A stretch of DNA of 59,757 nucleotides from positions 1 through 59,757 of the forward strand of contig JBJORF010000027.1 in assembly GCA_046049545.1 (NCBI GenBank), in the 5' to 3' direction. Position 1 is the stretch's first letter, and each line of letters begins with the position of its first letter. Source of the stretch: Romeriopsis sp046049545. GTDB taxonomy: Bacteria; Cyanobacteriota; Cyanobacteriia; Leptolyngbyales; Leptolyngbyaceae. Below, one piece after another: positions 52,001 to 59,757 of this stretch. The notes below the pieces were generated by a model. The model was not told where the DNA came from. It ran no database searches and saw nothing but the letters and a program-made list of their open reading frames with translations. The position numbers and the translations under genes are program-made.

Positions 52001-52566
52001 TCGGGATTGACCACGCGCTCTTCATGCAGGCCGTGATCCTGGATTTCCAGATAGTAGTCATCGCCAAACAAATCTTTGTACCAGCGGGCAATCTTCCGCG
52101 CCGCCTCGGGTTTACCCTGCAAAATCGCCTGGGGCACTTCGCCGCCGAGACAGGCACTGGTGACGATCAAGCCTTCGTGGTACTCCTGCAAGAGGTCTTT
52201 ATTGATGCAAGGCCGGGAGAAGATGCCGCGCCCCTGTACGCCTTCGAGGCTGGAGATCGTCGTGAGCTTGACGAGGTTCTTATAGCCCAAATCATTTTTG
52301 GCCAAGACGATCTGGTGATACCGGGGTCGGCGCTCTTGCTTGGTGATGTCCCCGTTGATCACATACATTTCATTGCCGATAATTGGCTTGACCCCTGATC
52401 CTTTGCAGACCTTGAGCAGCTCCACCGCGCCGTACATCACACCGTGATCCGTCAGCGCGATCGCGGGCATGTCGAGTTCCTTGGCCCGATCGATCAAGTT
52501 CGGCAGTTGGCTGGCGCCATCGAGGAGGCTGTAGTCGCTGTGGATATGTAAACCAACAAAGGCCAT
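49045..52566 (-). CDS. dnaE: DNA polymerase III alpha subunit, unsplit
   Basis: A 1173-residue replicative polymerase. PHP domain begins at HIHSDYSLLDGASQL (about 6-20); the catalytic PDIDTDFC lies near 402 with LGITNIDP upstream; later a fingers/thumb region, HhH and OB fold. Many cyanobacteria encode this protein as two genes joined by a split intein at FAEY/CFNKSHSTAYGY. Here the site reads FAEY-FFNKSHSTAYGY, with Phe764 (codon 50275-50277) where the essential Cys would be, and no intein. A short GATCGG 11-bp repeat overlaps the stop codon. Confidence 0.96.
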   Translation of the reverse strand: MAFVGLHIHSDYSLLDGASQLPNLIDRAKELDMPAIALTDHGVMYGAVELLKVCKGSGVKPIIGNEMYVINGDITKQERRPRYHQIVLAKNDLGYKNLVKLTTISSLEGVQGRGIFSRPCINKDLLQEYHEGLIVTSACLGGEVPQAILQGKPEAARKIARWYKDLFGDDYYLEIQDHGLHEERVVNPEIIRIARELDIKLVATNDSHFVACNDVEAHDALLCIQTGKLISEDKRLRYTGTEYLKSAEEMRVLFRDHLPQEIVDEAIANTLEVADKVEEYHILGEPRIPDYPVPEGYTLYSYFEEQTRLGLLDRFRINRYEEVDPVYRERLEYEIKMMHEMGFDAYFLVVWDYIKYARDNGIPVGPGRGSAAGSLVAYALGITNIDPVHHGLLFERFLNPERKSMPDIDTDFCIDRRGEVIDYVTEKYGKERVAQIITYNRMASKAVLKDVARVLDVPYGESDKMTKMIPIVRGKPTKLKVMISDQTPSKEFKQKYDSGEIVPGSANITYKVWIDTAMRIEGTNKSVGIHAAGVVISAQRLDEIVPLQKNDDGAVFTQYYMEDIESLGLLKMDFLGLKNLTMIQKTLEMVKQSDNIEIDLDRLGMDDPDTYKLLARGDLEGVFQLESSGMRQIVRDLKPSGIEDISSVLALYRPGPLDAGLIPKFIDRKHGREAIAYDHDILKPILNETYGIMVYQEQIMKIAQDMGGYSLGEADLLRRAMGKKKKAEMEKHQSMFVAGAEKNGVPKKVASDLFDQMVMFAEYFFNKSHSTAYGYVTYQTAYLKAHYPVQYMAALITANSGNQEKVQQYIASCLSMGIEVLPPDVNQSGLDFTPIGKKILFGLTAIRNVGVGPIEAIIKARETDGPFKSLADLCDRVDTRVMNKRAMEALIHCGALDSIQSNRQQTMKDLELVMDWAAGRARDRASGQGNLFDLLGGSDSGAPQGGLETAPKAPAIADYAQPERLRLEKELLGFYISDHPLKPVMKPARMLAPINLSDVKEHADRAVSAIVVLAAVKNVTTKKGDPMAIVQLEDLTGHTEAVIFPKTYAQIGSLIVPDARLMVWGKIDKRDDDQFQFILDDAQPIDQVRFVTVDLEPAIAADVTQQHRLRNILKTQNGDDRNGKISVVAVINGGPQKHIVRFGNQFRVKDDQATVQALTAAGFPAHAELLIGA

Positions 52567-52774
52567 GGTGAAATCTCTCGCTCAGGATAGGCGGCGTGGG
52601 CAATAGGATAGCCGATTATATTCACTACATCTAGTGGTAAAACCGAAAATCTACCCCCAATCCGTAGTGATTCCCCAAACCCCATCGGGGCGGGTTTGAA
52701 TTGGGCTGGATGGCGATTAGATTAGCACGCATGAACTATCCTTTGCCCTGAAGATTCTAAAACCTAAGGATCCT

Positions 52775-53227
52775 ATGCTGACATCAATTTTCGTTTACGG
52801 GACATTGCAGCCGGGGCAGTTTGCCTACACGGAATTTTGTCAGCACTATGAACATTTTGCGATCCCTGCGATTGTTTACGGTCAGCTTTACGATTTGCCG
52901 CTGGGTTATCCCGTTTTAGTGACCGGGGGTGATCAACCGGTTTATGGCACCTGTTTGCAGTTTGCGGATGCCGCGATTCTGGCGGTGCTGGACGACTATG
53001 AACAGCACGATCGGGCGGCGTTGCAAGCCACTTACCCCCAGCTCGATCCGGATTGGGTGATGACGGGACTGGCCTACGATCGGCAATGGCTGCCTATCCT
53101 GACACCCACCGAAAACGTCGAACTCGAACCGATTCCCGAAGCCTGGGCCTATACGATGACAGCGGCGCAGGTCGCTCAATTGCAAGGTAAACTTTGCCCG
53201 GCAGGGCGTTGGCCCGTTGAATTGTGA
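52775..53227 (+). CDS. Gamma-glutamylcyclotransferase family protein
   Basis: A 150-residue AIG2/GGCT-like protein: FVYGTLQPGQFAYTEF near the start is the family substrate-binding loop, and DDYEQHD places the general-base Glu near 74. It would release 5-oxoproline from gamma-glutamyl or glutathione-related substrates. ATG at 52775. The stop codon is followed by a 14-bp direct repeat. Confidence 0.85.
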   Translation: MLTSIFVYGTLQPGQFAYTEFCQHYEHFAIPAIVYGQLYDLPLGYPVLVTGGDQPVYGTCLQFADAAILAVLDDYEQHDRAALQATYPQLDPDWVMTGLAYDRQWLPILTPTENVELEPIPEAWAYTMTAAQVAQLQGKLCPAGRWPVEL

Positions 53228-53256
53228 TCGGTTGGGCAGATTCGGTTGGGCAGATT
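53219..53256 (+). repeat. 14-bp tandem repeat at the GGCT gene 3' end
   Basis: CGGTTGGGCAGATT is repeated exactly at 53229 and 53243. A related GTTGAATTGTGAT unit just before contains the TGA stop of the gene. Confidence 0.7.
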
Positions 53257-53322
53257 ATGCTAAGTTTTATGAAGAGAGAATCACTGAACACTACCTTCTC
53301 GCCCACCTATCCCGTTACTCCT

Positions 53323-53784
53323 ATGGAAGCCCTCAAAACCTATAGCCAATTTGCCCATCCGTTGACCATGTGGGTGCTATTGGCGATGACCGTCTATGCG
53401 ATGTACACAGGCTTACAGTGGCGGCGGGCGCGGAGTGCCGAAGGTGAAGTCAAGAAAACCCTGCTCAAGGGTAAGTTCAATGTCAAGCACCATCAAATTG
53501 GGTCGGCGGTGCTGTCATTGATGGTCGTCGGTAGCCTCGGTGGGATGGCTGTGACCTATGTGAATAACGGCAAGCTTTTCGTGGGGCCGCATTTGATTGC
53601 GGGTCTGGCGATGACGGGGTTGATTGCGATGTCGGCTTCGCTCACGCCGCTGATGCAGAAGGGCGTGGAATGGGCGCGGTTGACCCACATCACGATGAAT
53701 GTGGCGATCGTTGGGTTGTTTGGTTGGCAGGCAGTTACGGGCCTCGATATTGTGCAGCGAATTATCGGACGGATGGCGGGTTAG
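53323..53784 (+). CDS. DUF4079 membrane protein
   Basis: A 153-residue protein with four membrane segments (about 13-31, 59-77, 84-104, 125-143). MEALKTYSQFAHPLTMWVL and KFNVKHHQIGS match DUF4079, a cyanobacterial/plastid family of unknown function with conserved His that could bind heme. The start is uncertain: ATG at 53257, 53269 or 53323; the last gives the family N-terminus. Confidence 0.75.
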   Translation: MEALKTYSQFAHPLTMWVLLAMTVYAMYTGLQWRRARSAEGEVKKTLLKGKFNVKHHQIGSAVLSLMVVGSLGGMAVTYVNNGKLFVGPHLIAGLAMTGLIAMSASLTPLMQKGVEWARLTHITMNVAIVGLFGWQAVTGLDIVQRIIGRMAG

Positions 53785-53907
53785 ATTCCGGCTTTCAGAC
53801 TGGTCTGCGCGATCTTTTGATACAGCTTTAACCGCCTCGATCGGGGAGGTTTTTTGCTGGAAAATTCGCTATGGTTCGAGGCATACGTGTCTACGGGGGC
53901 TGTGCCT

Positions 53908-54823
53908 ATGTTTCCGATCGGCGATGACAATCCCACCCGCAGTCGCTCTTATGTGACCTATGCGCTGATTGCGATCAATGTCTGCGTCTTCTTCTACGAG
54001 GTTGTTCTGCAAAATCAATTAATCGGCAATATTCCCTATGTCGAACCGGGTACCGGCCGTCGGGCGATCAATGCGGTGACAGGGGAGCTGGTGCAGCGAT
54101 CGGTCACGGGCTTGGACTACTTCTTTGAGCAATGGGCGGTGATTCCAGCCCAATTCACCGCCAGTTTGACGGGGCAACCGATTCGATCGGCGCTCCCAGT
54201 TCTCGGCCCGCAACCGCCGGAAATTCTGACGCTGATTTCTTCGCAATTTCTCCATGGCGGCTGGTCGCATCTGCTGGGGAATATGCTGTTCCTCTGGATC
54301 TTTGGCAACAACATCGAAGATAAGCTGGGCCGAGTGAAGTACCTGGTGTTCTATCTCGGCTGTGGGATTTTGGCGGGATTGGCGCAGTGGGTGTTTTCCC
54401 AGGGGTCGATGATTCCGTCGCTGGGGGCCAGCGGGGCGATCGCGGGGGTGATGGGGGCTTATATTCTGCGTTTTCCCCAAGCGCCGATTCGGACGCTGAT
54501 TCCGCCGTTTTTTGTGTTTAGGGTCCCGGCGTTACTCTATCTCGGGATTTGGTTTGTGCAGCAAGCGTTCTATAGCTTCGCCTCACTCACCCCCAGAACG
54601 CGAGAGTGGTCAGAATTTTGTGTAAATGAAAAATCAAGTCCTTCCTAGCAGCACTTTCAGCTTCGCTTACACAAAAATACGAACGCCCTCCAGAACGCAT
54701 GTGGGCATGGAAGAAGGGGGTGTGGCTTACTGGGCGCACGCCGGGGGCTTTGTGTTTGGGGCGATTCTCGGCTATCTACTGGGATTGTTCAAAGATGAAT
54801 CGTCACTTGCGTCGATCGATTGA
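53908..54823 (+). pseudogene. Rhomboid-family protease gene, disrupted by an 88-bp insertion
   Basis: N-terminal part: MFPIGDDNPTRSRSYVTYAL, then membrane segments and GASG (SLGASGAIAG) with the catalytic Ser. The C-terminal part, in another frame from about 54699, reads VGMEEGGVAYWAHAGGFVFG with the catalytic His. Between them lies an 88-bp element and a 9-bp target duplication. Removing 54602-54698 joins ...FASLTPRTHVGMEEGG in frame. As it stands, translation stops at 54648 and the His is lost, so no active protease is made. No signal peptide; a start at ATG 53908 is family-like. Confidence 0.92.
54602..54689. mobile_element. 88-bp miniature transposable element (IS256-like ends)
   Basis: Flanked by the 9-bp direct repeat CCAGAACGC (54593-54601 and 54690-54698). 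The ends are imperfect inverted repeats of about 24 bp sharing TTTTGTGTAA / TTACACAAAA, which resembles ends of IS256-family elements, as does the 8-9 bp target duplication. No transposase is encoded, so it would need one in trans. No second copy is noticed in the window. Confidence 0.85.
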
Positions 54824-54946
54824 AACAGAAAGTAACGATTATTAACGAAGCGGGCGGTGAGACTTGCTCACGGGCGGTCTCGCAGTCGATAATTGACCCG
54901 AGTAAACTGCCATTTCAATTACGATCGCGTAGGAGCTAACCGTTCA

Positions 54947-55510
54947 ATGGGCGCTATCATCAACATTTTCAAAAGCATTATTGGTCTGGTGACAGGCCTG
55001 TTTAGCAAAAAAAGTAAGGCGGCTCCAGCGGCAGTGACCGAGGCGGCGGCTCCGACGGCGAAAGCGCCCAAAGCCCCAAAGGCGGCGAAGCCTAAAAAAG
55101 GTAAAGATGGTTTCTATATGCAGGCTGACCCGTTGCCAGCGGGGACAGCGCCTGTGGCTGTAGCCGCGCCTGTGGCCGCTCCCGTCGCTGCCGCTGCACC
55201 TGTGGCCACTGCGTCAGTGAAGAAAGGCGGTGTGCCGAAAAAGTCAGGGGGGAAAGCGGGGCAGGCCGTAGCGGCAGCGGCAGTAGCAGTGGCAGCTGTG
55301 ACGTCGGCGCCCCCTGTGGTTGATCCGCTGGACTTGATTCGGGCAGCGGTGGCACCGAAGACCCCGGCACCTGGGGAAGAGGCGATCGTGCCGGGTGGGC
55401 CGACCTTCGCCGAATTAAATGCAGTGCCGATTTCCAGCGGTAATCGTCGTCGTCCCGGTGCGAATATGACGGGCTTTCTGGATATGGCGAAGACGATTCG
55501 GAAGCGCTAG
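54947..55510 (+). CDS. Hypothetical protein with N-terminal amphipathic helix
   Basis: A 187-residue protein with AGGAG seven bases before the ATG. Residues 1-22 (MGAIINIFKSIIGLVTGLFS) are a membrane-binding or transmembrane helix; the next stretch is Lys/Ala/Pro-rich and repetitive (AAPAAVTEAAAP, PKAPKAAKP, VAAPVAAPVA). The C-terminal 60 residues are more globular (DPLDLIRAAVAPKTP, ending FLDMAKTIRKR). I recall such proteins in cyanobacteria without a function. A terminator follows. Confidence 0.65.
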   Translation: MGAIINIFKSIIGLVTGLFSKKSKAAPAAVTEAAAPTAKAPKAPKAAKPKKGKDGFYMQADPLPAGTAPVAVAAPVAAPVAAAAPVATASVKKGGVPKKSGGKAGQAVAAAAVAVAAVTSAPPVVDPLDLIRAAVAPKTPAPGEEAIVPGGPTFAELNAVPISSGNRRRPGANMTGFLDMAKTIRKR

Positions 55511-55548
55511 AGGGTAATCTCGCCTCGGTGAGCTGCAAGCAAGATGAT

Positions 55549-55577
55549 AAGCCATGCTGATCTGATCAGCATGGCTT
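55549..55577 (+). terminator. Terminator hairpin after the small membrane-binding gene
   Basis: Stem AAGCCATGCTGATC with GATCAGCATGGCTT, one-base loop, followed by TTT (running on to TTTCAT). It ends the transcript of the gene before it. Confidence 0.8.
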
Positions 55578-55775
55578 TCATCGTTGTTTGGGCGAATGTG
55601 TAAGCGAATCTCTAAGTAACTAACTTAATCGAGTTGGTGTTCCCGTAAAGTCTGTTTGAAGTCTGTTTGAAGTCTCATCGAAACCACGGAATCAATTCGA
55701 TCGTGCCGCCTAGAATTGGAAGTGCTACGCCGACTTCATCGTGCTGGTTTACACAGGCTTCCTATCACTTCATTT

Positions 55776-57296
55776 ATGCTAACTTCACCTAATCCTAGTC
55801 CGGCTATGACATTGCCTGAAAACGGGCGATCCGAATCGCCGCTCGCCGCTCGAACCCCTCTGATCATTGCCGCGATCGGCGGCTTAGTTCTGTTCATTGC
55901 GGCTTCGCTGCGGCATTGGTTTTTGCGGTCGGGGGGATATGACCTCGGCATTTTTGATCAAGCATTGTACTTGATTAGCCAAGGCAAAGCGCCCGTCTCA
56001 TCCCTGATTGGGATGCATATGATGGCCGACCATGTGAGTTTGGTGCTGTATCCGATCGGCTGGCTCTATAAGATTTTTCCATCGGTTCATCTTCTATTTT
56101 TCTTGCAAACTTTTTCGCTGGCAGGCGGTGTGATTCCGCTGTATTACCTTTGTCGTCAAAGTAATCTGAGCCGGAACCAAGCGATCGGCCTGAGCGTGGC
56201 TTACTTGCTGTATCCGGTCACGATTTTTGCGAGCCTGTTTGACTTCAATCCTCAAACGCTGACGATCCCATTTTTGCTCGGTAGCATCTACTTTGCCCGC
56301 GATCGTAAGATTTGGGCGTTTGTTGCCTGTATTGCGATGGTGATGGCTTGTCGGGATGCGAGTTCGTTGACGGTGATTTTTCTGGGGATTTGGCTGTTGG
56401 GCTTTGAAAAGCGGCGGTTAGCAGGGGCGATCGCGATCGTCACTGGAATTGCTTGGTTTGTGATTACATCGAAATTTATTTCGCCCGCGTTTGTCGCACC
56501 GGGCACGGTGAGCACTGTTGACTCGATCATCATTCGGAACTACGGCTATCTGGGCAGCAGCTTTGGCGAAATCCTGAAAAATATCTTTTTCCGACCGGAT
56601 CTCTGGATTGGGCAACTGTTCCAGAAGTCGGTGATTCGCTATCTGGCGGTGCTGATTATCCCGTTGGTCTGGGGTTTGTCGCCGCGTCACTTAGCGCCGA
56701 TGGTGGGAGCACTGCCGACCCTGGCGATGAATATTCTCGCGGTGCAGCCCAATTTCCGTGACTTGAAGTACTACTACGATTTACCGATTCTGGTGTTTAT
56801 TTTCGTGGCGTTGATTAGTGCAATGCAGGCTGATCGGACTTGGATTAAGCGGGGTCGGACGATCGTGCTGTGGACCTGTGCATTAATTGTCCTCGGTGTT
56901 GGTGCCCGTCTGGCCACGAGTAATATCGGCAACAATACTGATAGTGGCCAGTTTCAGGCCAGCCGCGAGGCGATTCAGCAAGTGCGGCCCGGGGGGAAAG
57001 TGTTGACGACGCACAGCCTGGCACCCCAAATCAGTCAGCGCGAGACGATTCATGTTTATCCGATCGAAGGTGAATACGTGAATGTTTTTCGGCAGGTGGA
57101 TAGCCTGAAGCATCTGGTTGCATCCGTGATGGATGTCAGTATGTACGACCAAATTCTGTTACGTCGCCCCGCGCAGCTGGAAGAATCGGCTGATCGGACG
57201 ACAAGTGCCTTAATCGATCAGCTCCAAACGGATTCTCGGTTCAAGCTCACCTACGATCGGGCAGGCGTTTATTTGTTTGATCAAATCAGGCGTTAA
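55776..57296 (+). CDS. DUF2079 membrane protein
   Basis: A 506-residue multi-pass membrane protein. DUF2079 signature GGYDLGIFDQALYLISQGK near 50, with many hydrophobic segments to about 360. The C-terminal 150 residues are soluble. DUF2079 proteins resemble GT39/GT-C glycosyltransferases but have no known reaction. Starts possible at ATG 55776 or 55806. It overlaps the antiporter gene by 11 bases at the 3' ends (convergent). Confidence 0.82.
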   Translation: MLTSPNPSPAMTLPENGRSESPLAARTPLIIAAIGGLVLFIAASLRHWFLRSGGYDLGIFDQALYLISQGKAPVSSLIGMHMMADHVSLVLYPIGWLYKIFPSVHLLFFLQTFSLAGGVIPLYYLCRQSNLSRNQAIGLSVAYLLYPVTIFASLFDFNPQTLTIPFLLGSIYFARDRKIWAFVACIAMVMACRDASSLTVIFLGIWLLGFEKRRLAGAIAIVTGIAWFVITSKFISPAFVAPGTVSTVDSIIIRNYGYLGSSFGEILKNIFFRPDLWIGQLFQKSVIRYLAVLIIPLVWGLSPRHLAPMVGALPTLAMNILAVQPNFRDLKYYYDLPILVFIFVALISAMQADRTWIKRGRTIVLWTCALIVLGVGARLATSNIGNNTDSGQFQASREAIQQVRPGGKVLTTHSLAPQISQRETIHVYPIEGEYVNVFRQVDSLKHLVASVMDVSMYDQILLRRPAQLEESADRTTSALIDQLQTDSRFKLTYDRAGVYLFDQIRR

Positions 57297-59529
57297 GCCA
57301 AACCTGAACCGCTTTGAGCACTTCGCTGGTAGCGCATAACAATAATCGATCGCCGCTGCAAATCTCCTGATTCAGTTCCGGCGATCGCAGAAACTTACCT
57401 TCCCGTCGCAGCGCCTGAACCGTCAAGATTTCAGGAAATTCTTGCTTCAGTCGATCGAGGGGGTGATGGATCAATATGCTACCTGGCTCAATCCGAATCC
57501 ACTGACAGGAATTGTCGCCCGATGGCACGACCGCTTCTCCCTTGGCCAGTTCGTCAAAGGCGGCAATCTCTGCATCAGAGCCGATGAGCAACACCCGATC
57601 GCCCTGTTCGAGGGTGTTGTCGGGCGTAGGATAATCGATTTCACCGCCTCCCGGTCGACGAATTGCGAGTAAGACAGCGCCAGTCAGCTGGCGGATATCC
57701 ATCTCTTCCAAGGTCATCCCCAACAGCGGCGAACTCTCCGGCATCAGATACCAACGACTGTTGAGGTCGGTGCTAGCGACTTTGACATCGCGGGCCAGCC
57801 CTTCAATCACCGTTTTGGAGCGCAATCCCTCGTAGCGTGACTCACGAATGTCCTGTACTAGCTGTTGCACGATCGCGGGTTCTGTGCTGACCTTCAGTAC
57901 ATGGGCCGATAGCTCCAGACTCGCTTCCAGTTCCGGTTGCACCACTTCCTTCGCGCCCAGTTGGTAGAGTAGGTCAACATCCGTTGGCTTGCTTGCGCGT
58001 ACCACCACATCGAGATCTGGCGCTAATTCTAGAGCGCGTTTTAGGGACAGGCGTGAACTCATCGGATCAGGCAGGGCGATCGCCATACAAGCCGCCGTCG
58101 CCACCGCCGCCTTCTCCAGCACATACAAGCTGCCCGCATTGCCATAGATGTAGGGAATGCCCTGCTCCCGCAGCGTTTGGACACGACTTTCTGATTGGTC
58201 GATCACCAGCACGGGCACCTGACGTTGCTGCAACAGCCGCACCATATTGCGGCCAATGCGCCCATAACCACAGATCACCACATGACCGCTCTGCGGTGCA
58301 TCTTCCGCCACTTCCACCGCCACATCCGCTTGATTCAGGTATTGATTGAGCCAAGGTACCGACTCCGCCCAGCCCAGGAGAGCCGGCACCGCCCGCAGCA
58401 CAAACGGCGTTACCACCAGCGTCACTGCCGTCGTTCCCAAAATCAGCAAATAAACCTGTTTCGATACCAACCCCAGCGTCCGTCCCTCACTGGCGAGCAC
58501 AAACGAAAATTCGCCAATCTGCGCCAACCCCAACCCACTAATAATCGCCGTCCGCAGCGGATAGCCAAACACCCGCACCAGCGGCGTAATGATCAAAAAC
58601 TTGCCCAGAAAAACAATTGTCACCAAGCCCAGAATCAATTCCCAATTTTGCAGCAAAAACATTGGGTCAATCAGCATCCCGATCGCCGCAAAAAACAGCG
58701 ACGCAAAAATATCCCGAATCGGCTCCACATAGGTCAGCGCCTCATCCGCATACTCCGCCTCCGAAATCATCAACCCGGCAACGAAGGCCCCCATCTCGAT
58801 CGACAGCCCTAAATGCTCCGTCAGCAGCGCAATCCCCAAACAAATCGCGCAAACTCCCAGCAAAAATAGCTCCCGGCTTTCAGTCTTGGCAAACAGCCGC
58901 AGCACCGGCGGAATCACCCAAATCCCCGCCGCGATCGCCCCCACCGCAAACAGAGCCGTTTGTAACAGCGCCCAACCGATCGCCAACCCGATTTCTTCGA
59001 TCGGTTGATCCAACGCCGGCAACACCGCTAACATCAGCCCCAAGGCCAAATCTTGAACCACCAAAATCCCCAGCATCACCTGTCCATGGGGCGTATCCGC
59101 TTCATTGCGCTCCATCAGGGACTTGAGCACCACCGCCGTCGAAGACAGGGAGAGAATCGCGCCAAGGAATACCCCTTGGGGCGGAGAATTGACCCAACCG
59201 ACGAACAGTGAAAGCGCCGTGGTGATCACGATCGTCAGCAGAATTTGGAGTCCGCCCCCGCCAAGGCTGATGCGTTTGACTTTATTTAATTCTGAAAAGG
59301 AAAACTCCACACCAAGGGCGAACAGCAGGAAGGCCACACCAAATTGGGCCAGGGTCTCCACCTGTACCACTTCCTTAATTAGAGCGAGCCCCGTCGGCCC
59401 GACCACGATGCCTGCCAACAGATAGCCCAACAACACCGGTTGCTTCAGCAACGCCGCCAGCAAACCACCGCCCGCTGCGGCAGCCAGCACTAGCACCAAG
59501 TCAACAATTAATCGAAAGTCTTCTTGCAC
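57286..59529 (-). CDS. KefB/CPA2-type cation:proton antiporter with RCK domains
   Basis: A 747-residue protein: antiporter membrane domain (about 5-385; GVEFSFSELNKVKR, LGIALLTEHLGLSIEMGAFVAGLMIS), then a TrkA-N/RCK domain with VVICGYGRIGRNMVRLL (about 418-540), then two TrkA-C-like regions (about 575-660 and 665-747). It would exchange K+ or Na+ for H+, gated by NAD(H) and nucleotide binding. Start ATG 59529. Transcribed toward the DUF2079 gene. Confidence 0.93.
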   Translation of the reverse strand: MQEDFRLIVDLVLVLAAAAGGGLLAALLKQPVLLGYLLAGIVVGPTGLALIKEVVQVETLAQFGVAFLLFALGVEFSFSELNKVKRISLGGGGLQILLTIVITTALSLFVGWVNSPPQGVFLGAILSLSSTAVVLKSLMERNEADTPHGQVMLGILVVQDLALGLMLAVLPALDQPIEEIGLAIGWALLQTALFAVGAIAAGIWVIPPVLRLFAKTESRELFLLGVCAICLGIALLTEHLGLSIEMGAFVAGLMISEAEYADEALTYVEPIRDIFASLFFAAIGMLIDPMFLLQNWELILGLVTIVFLGKFLIITPLVRVFGYPLRTAIISGLGLAQIGEFSFVLASEGRTLGLVSKQVYLLILGTTAVTLVVTPFVLRAVPALLGWAESVPWLNQYLNQADVAVEVAEDAPQSGHVVICGYGRIGRNMVRLLQQRQVPVLVIDQSESRVQTLREQGIPYIYGNAGSLYVLEKAAVATAACMAIALPDPMSSRLSLKRALELAPDLDVVVRASKPTDVDLLYQLGAKEVVQPELEASLELSAHVLKVSTEPAIVQQLVQDIRESRYEGLRSKTVIEGLARDVKVASTDLNSRWYLMPESSPLLGMTLEEMDIRQLTGAVLLAIRRPGGGEIDYPTPDNTLEQGDRVLLIGSDAEIAAFDELAKGEAVVPSGDNSCQWIRIEPGSILIHHPLDRLKQEFPEILTVQALRREGKFLRSPELNQEICSGDRLLLCATSEVLKAVQVWLNA

Positions 59530-59667
59530 AGAAAGTGACCTGGCTTTTGTTAAGGAGTATTGCAGAATATGAGAATTAGGATATCAAGTTCTTTAACCAG
59601 ATGACAGCACTTTATTGGATCGATATCAAGGTGCATCCGTGCTGTGGCTTCGGGTGCCGGTAGTGCG

Positions 59668-59757
59668 TCAAATTATGGTGGGATAGGTAATGAGATCATG
59701 CCAAGTCCAAGGTGATTGAGTCAATCCCGCCCGTTGTGCCGCCGTTGTTTTCATGCG
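59668..59757 (-). CDS. C-terminal end of an unidentified gene (runs off window)
   Basis: Minus-strand frame open from the right edge to a TGA at 59668. It reads ...KTTAAQRAGLTQSPWTWHDLI and ends TYPTII. Not recognised. The N-terminal part is beyond the window. The 59530-59667 gap before it shows nothing further. Confidence 0.35.
   Translation of the reverse strand, partial: RMKTTAAQRAGLTQSPWTWHDLITYPTII

Noticed and set aside
49045..52566. Split-intein dnaE
   Set aside because: The gene is continuous, the +1 residue is Phe rather than Cys, and no intein sequence is present.
54593..54698. Rhomboid frameshift as a sequencing error
   Set aside because: The exact 9-bp direct repeat, inverted-repeat ends and precise restoration of frame upon removal point to an insertion.

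Overview
The window is about 59.8 kb of moderately GC-rich cyanobacterial chromosome. The evidence is a carotenoid hydroxylase of the CrtR type, GUN4, COP23, DUF3493 and DUF4079 proteins, a CYP38-like peptidyl-prolyl isomerase, GlcF, the efp/accB pair, a SigG-like ECF sigma factor with its anti-sigma partner, and many HIP1-type GCGATCGC / CGATCG palindromes. Genus cannot be fixed from the sequence. One useful marker is an uninterrupted dnaE with no split intein.

Layout. 1-8.7 kb: a dispersed repeat, a secreted GUN4-domain protein, an orphan DNA methyltransferase, cdsA, an ArsA/Get3-like ATPase, NagZ, accB, efp and the CYP38-like isomerase. 8.7-16.4 kb: a membrane protein, an AAA ATPase (DUF3696) overlapping a PIN nuclease, glcF, a histone-deacetylase-family enzyme, yebC, a small basic protein and tRNA-Met, with three copies of an unusual palindrome/box/terminator element. 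16.4-25.2 kb: a CNNM/CorC transporter, DUF309, lptA-lptB-lptF, an amine oxidase, tRNA-Thr and a DUF3493 protein. 25.2-38 kb: an SLH surface protein, pyrF, a TPR protein, a GH13 glucosidase, crtR, a COP23 protein and pyk. 38-47.2 kb: a REP-like hairpin cluster, a phosphohexomutase, hicAB, a nuclease remnant, a three-gene operon (pseudo-site-2-protease, DUF815 ATPase, thioesterase), an MBL-like protein, a WecG/TagA glycosyltransferase and an L,D-transpeptidase. 47.2-59.8 kb: sigma/anti-sigma pair, dnaE, gamma-glutamylcyclotransferase, DUF4079, a broken rhomboid gene, DUF2079 and a KefB-type antiporter.

Most genes are housekeeping: membrane lipid and LPS transport, wall recycling and remodelling, photorespiration, pyrimidine synthesis, glycolysis, replication and ion balance. 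The accessory content is small: the ATPase-PIN pair and hicAB.

Three things stand out. (1) A rhomboid protease gene is split by an 88-bp miniature element with a 9-bp target duplication; removing the element plus one duplicate restores the frame exactly. (2) Short tandem arrays (units of about 14-16 bp) repeatedly start at the 3' end of a gene, with the stop codon or tRNA tail inside the first unit. (3) Three modular elements combine TCACCCGATCGGGTGA, a GTATAGAGCA box and a terminator hairpin, and may be small RNAs. All functional calls rest on motif reading of the sequence; no database search was run.
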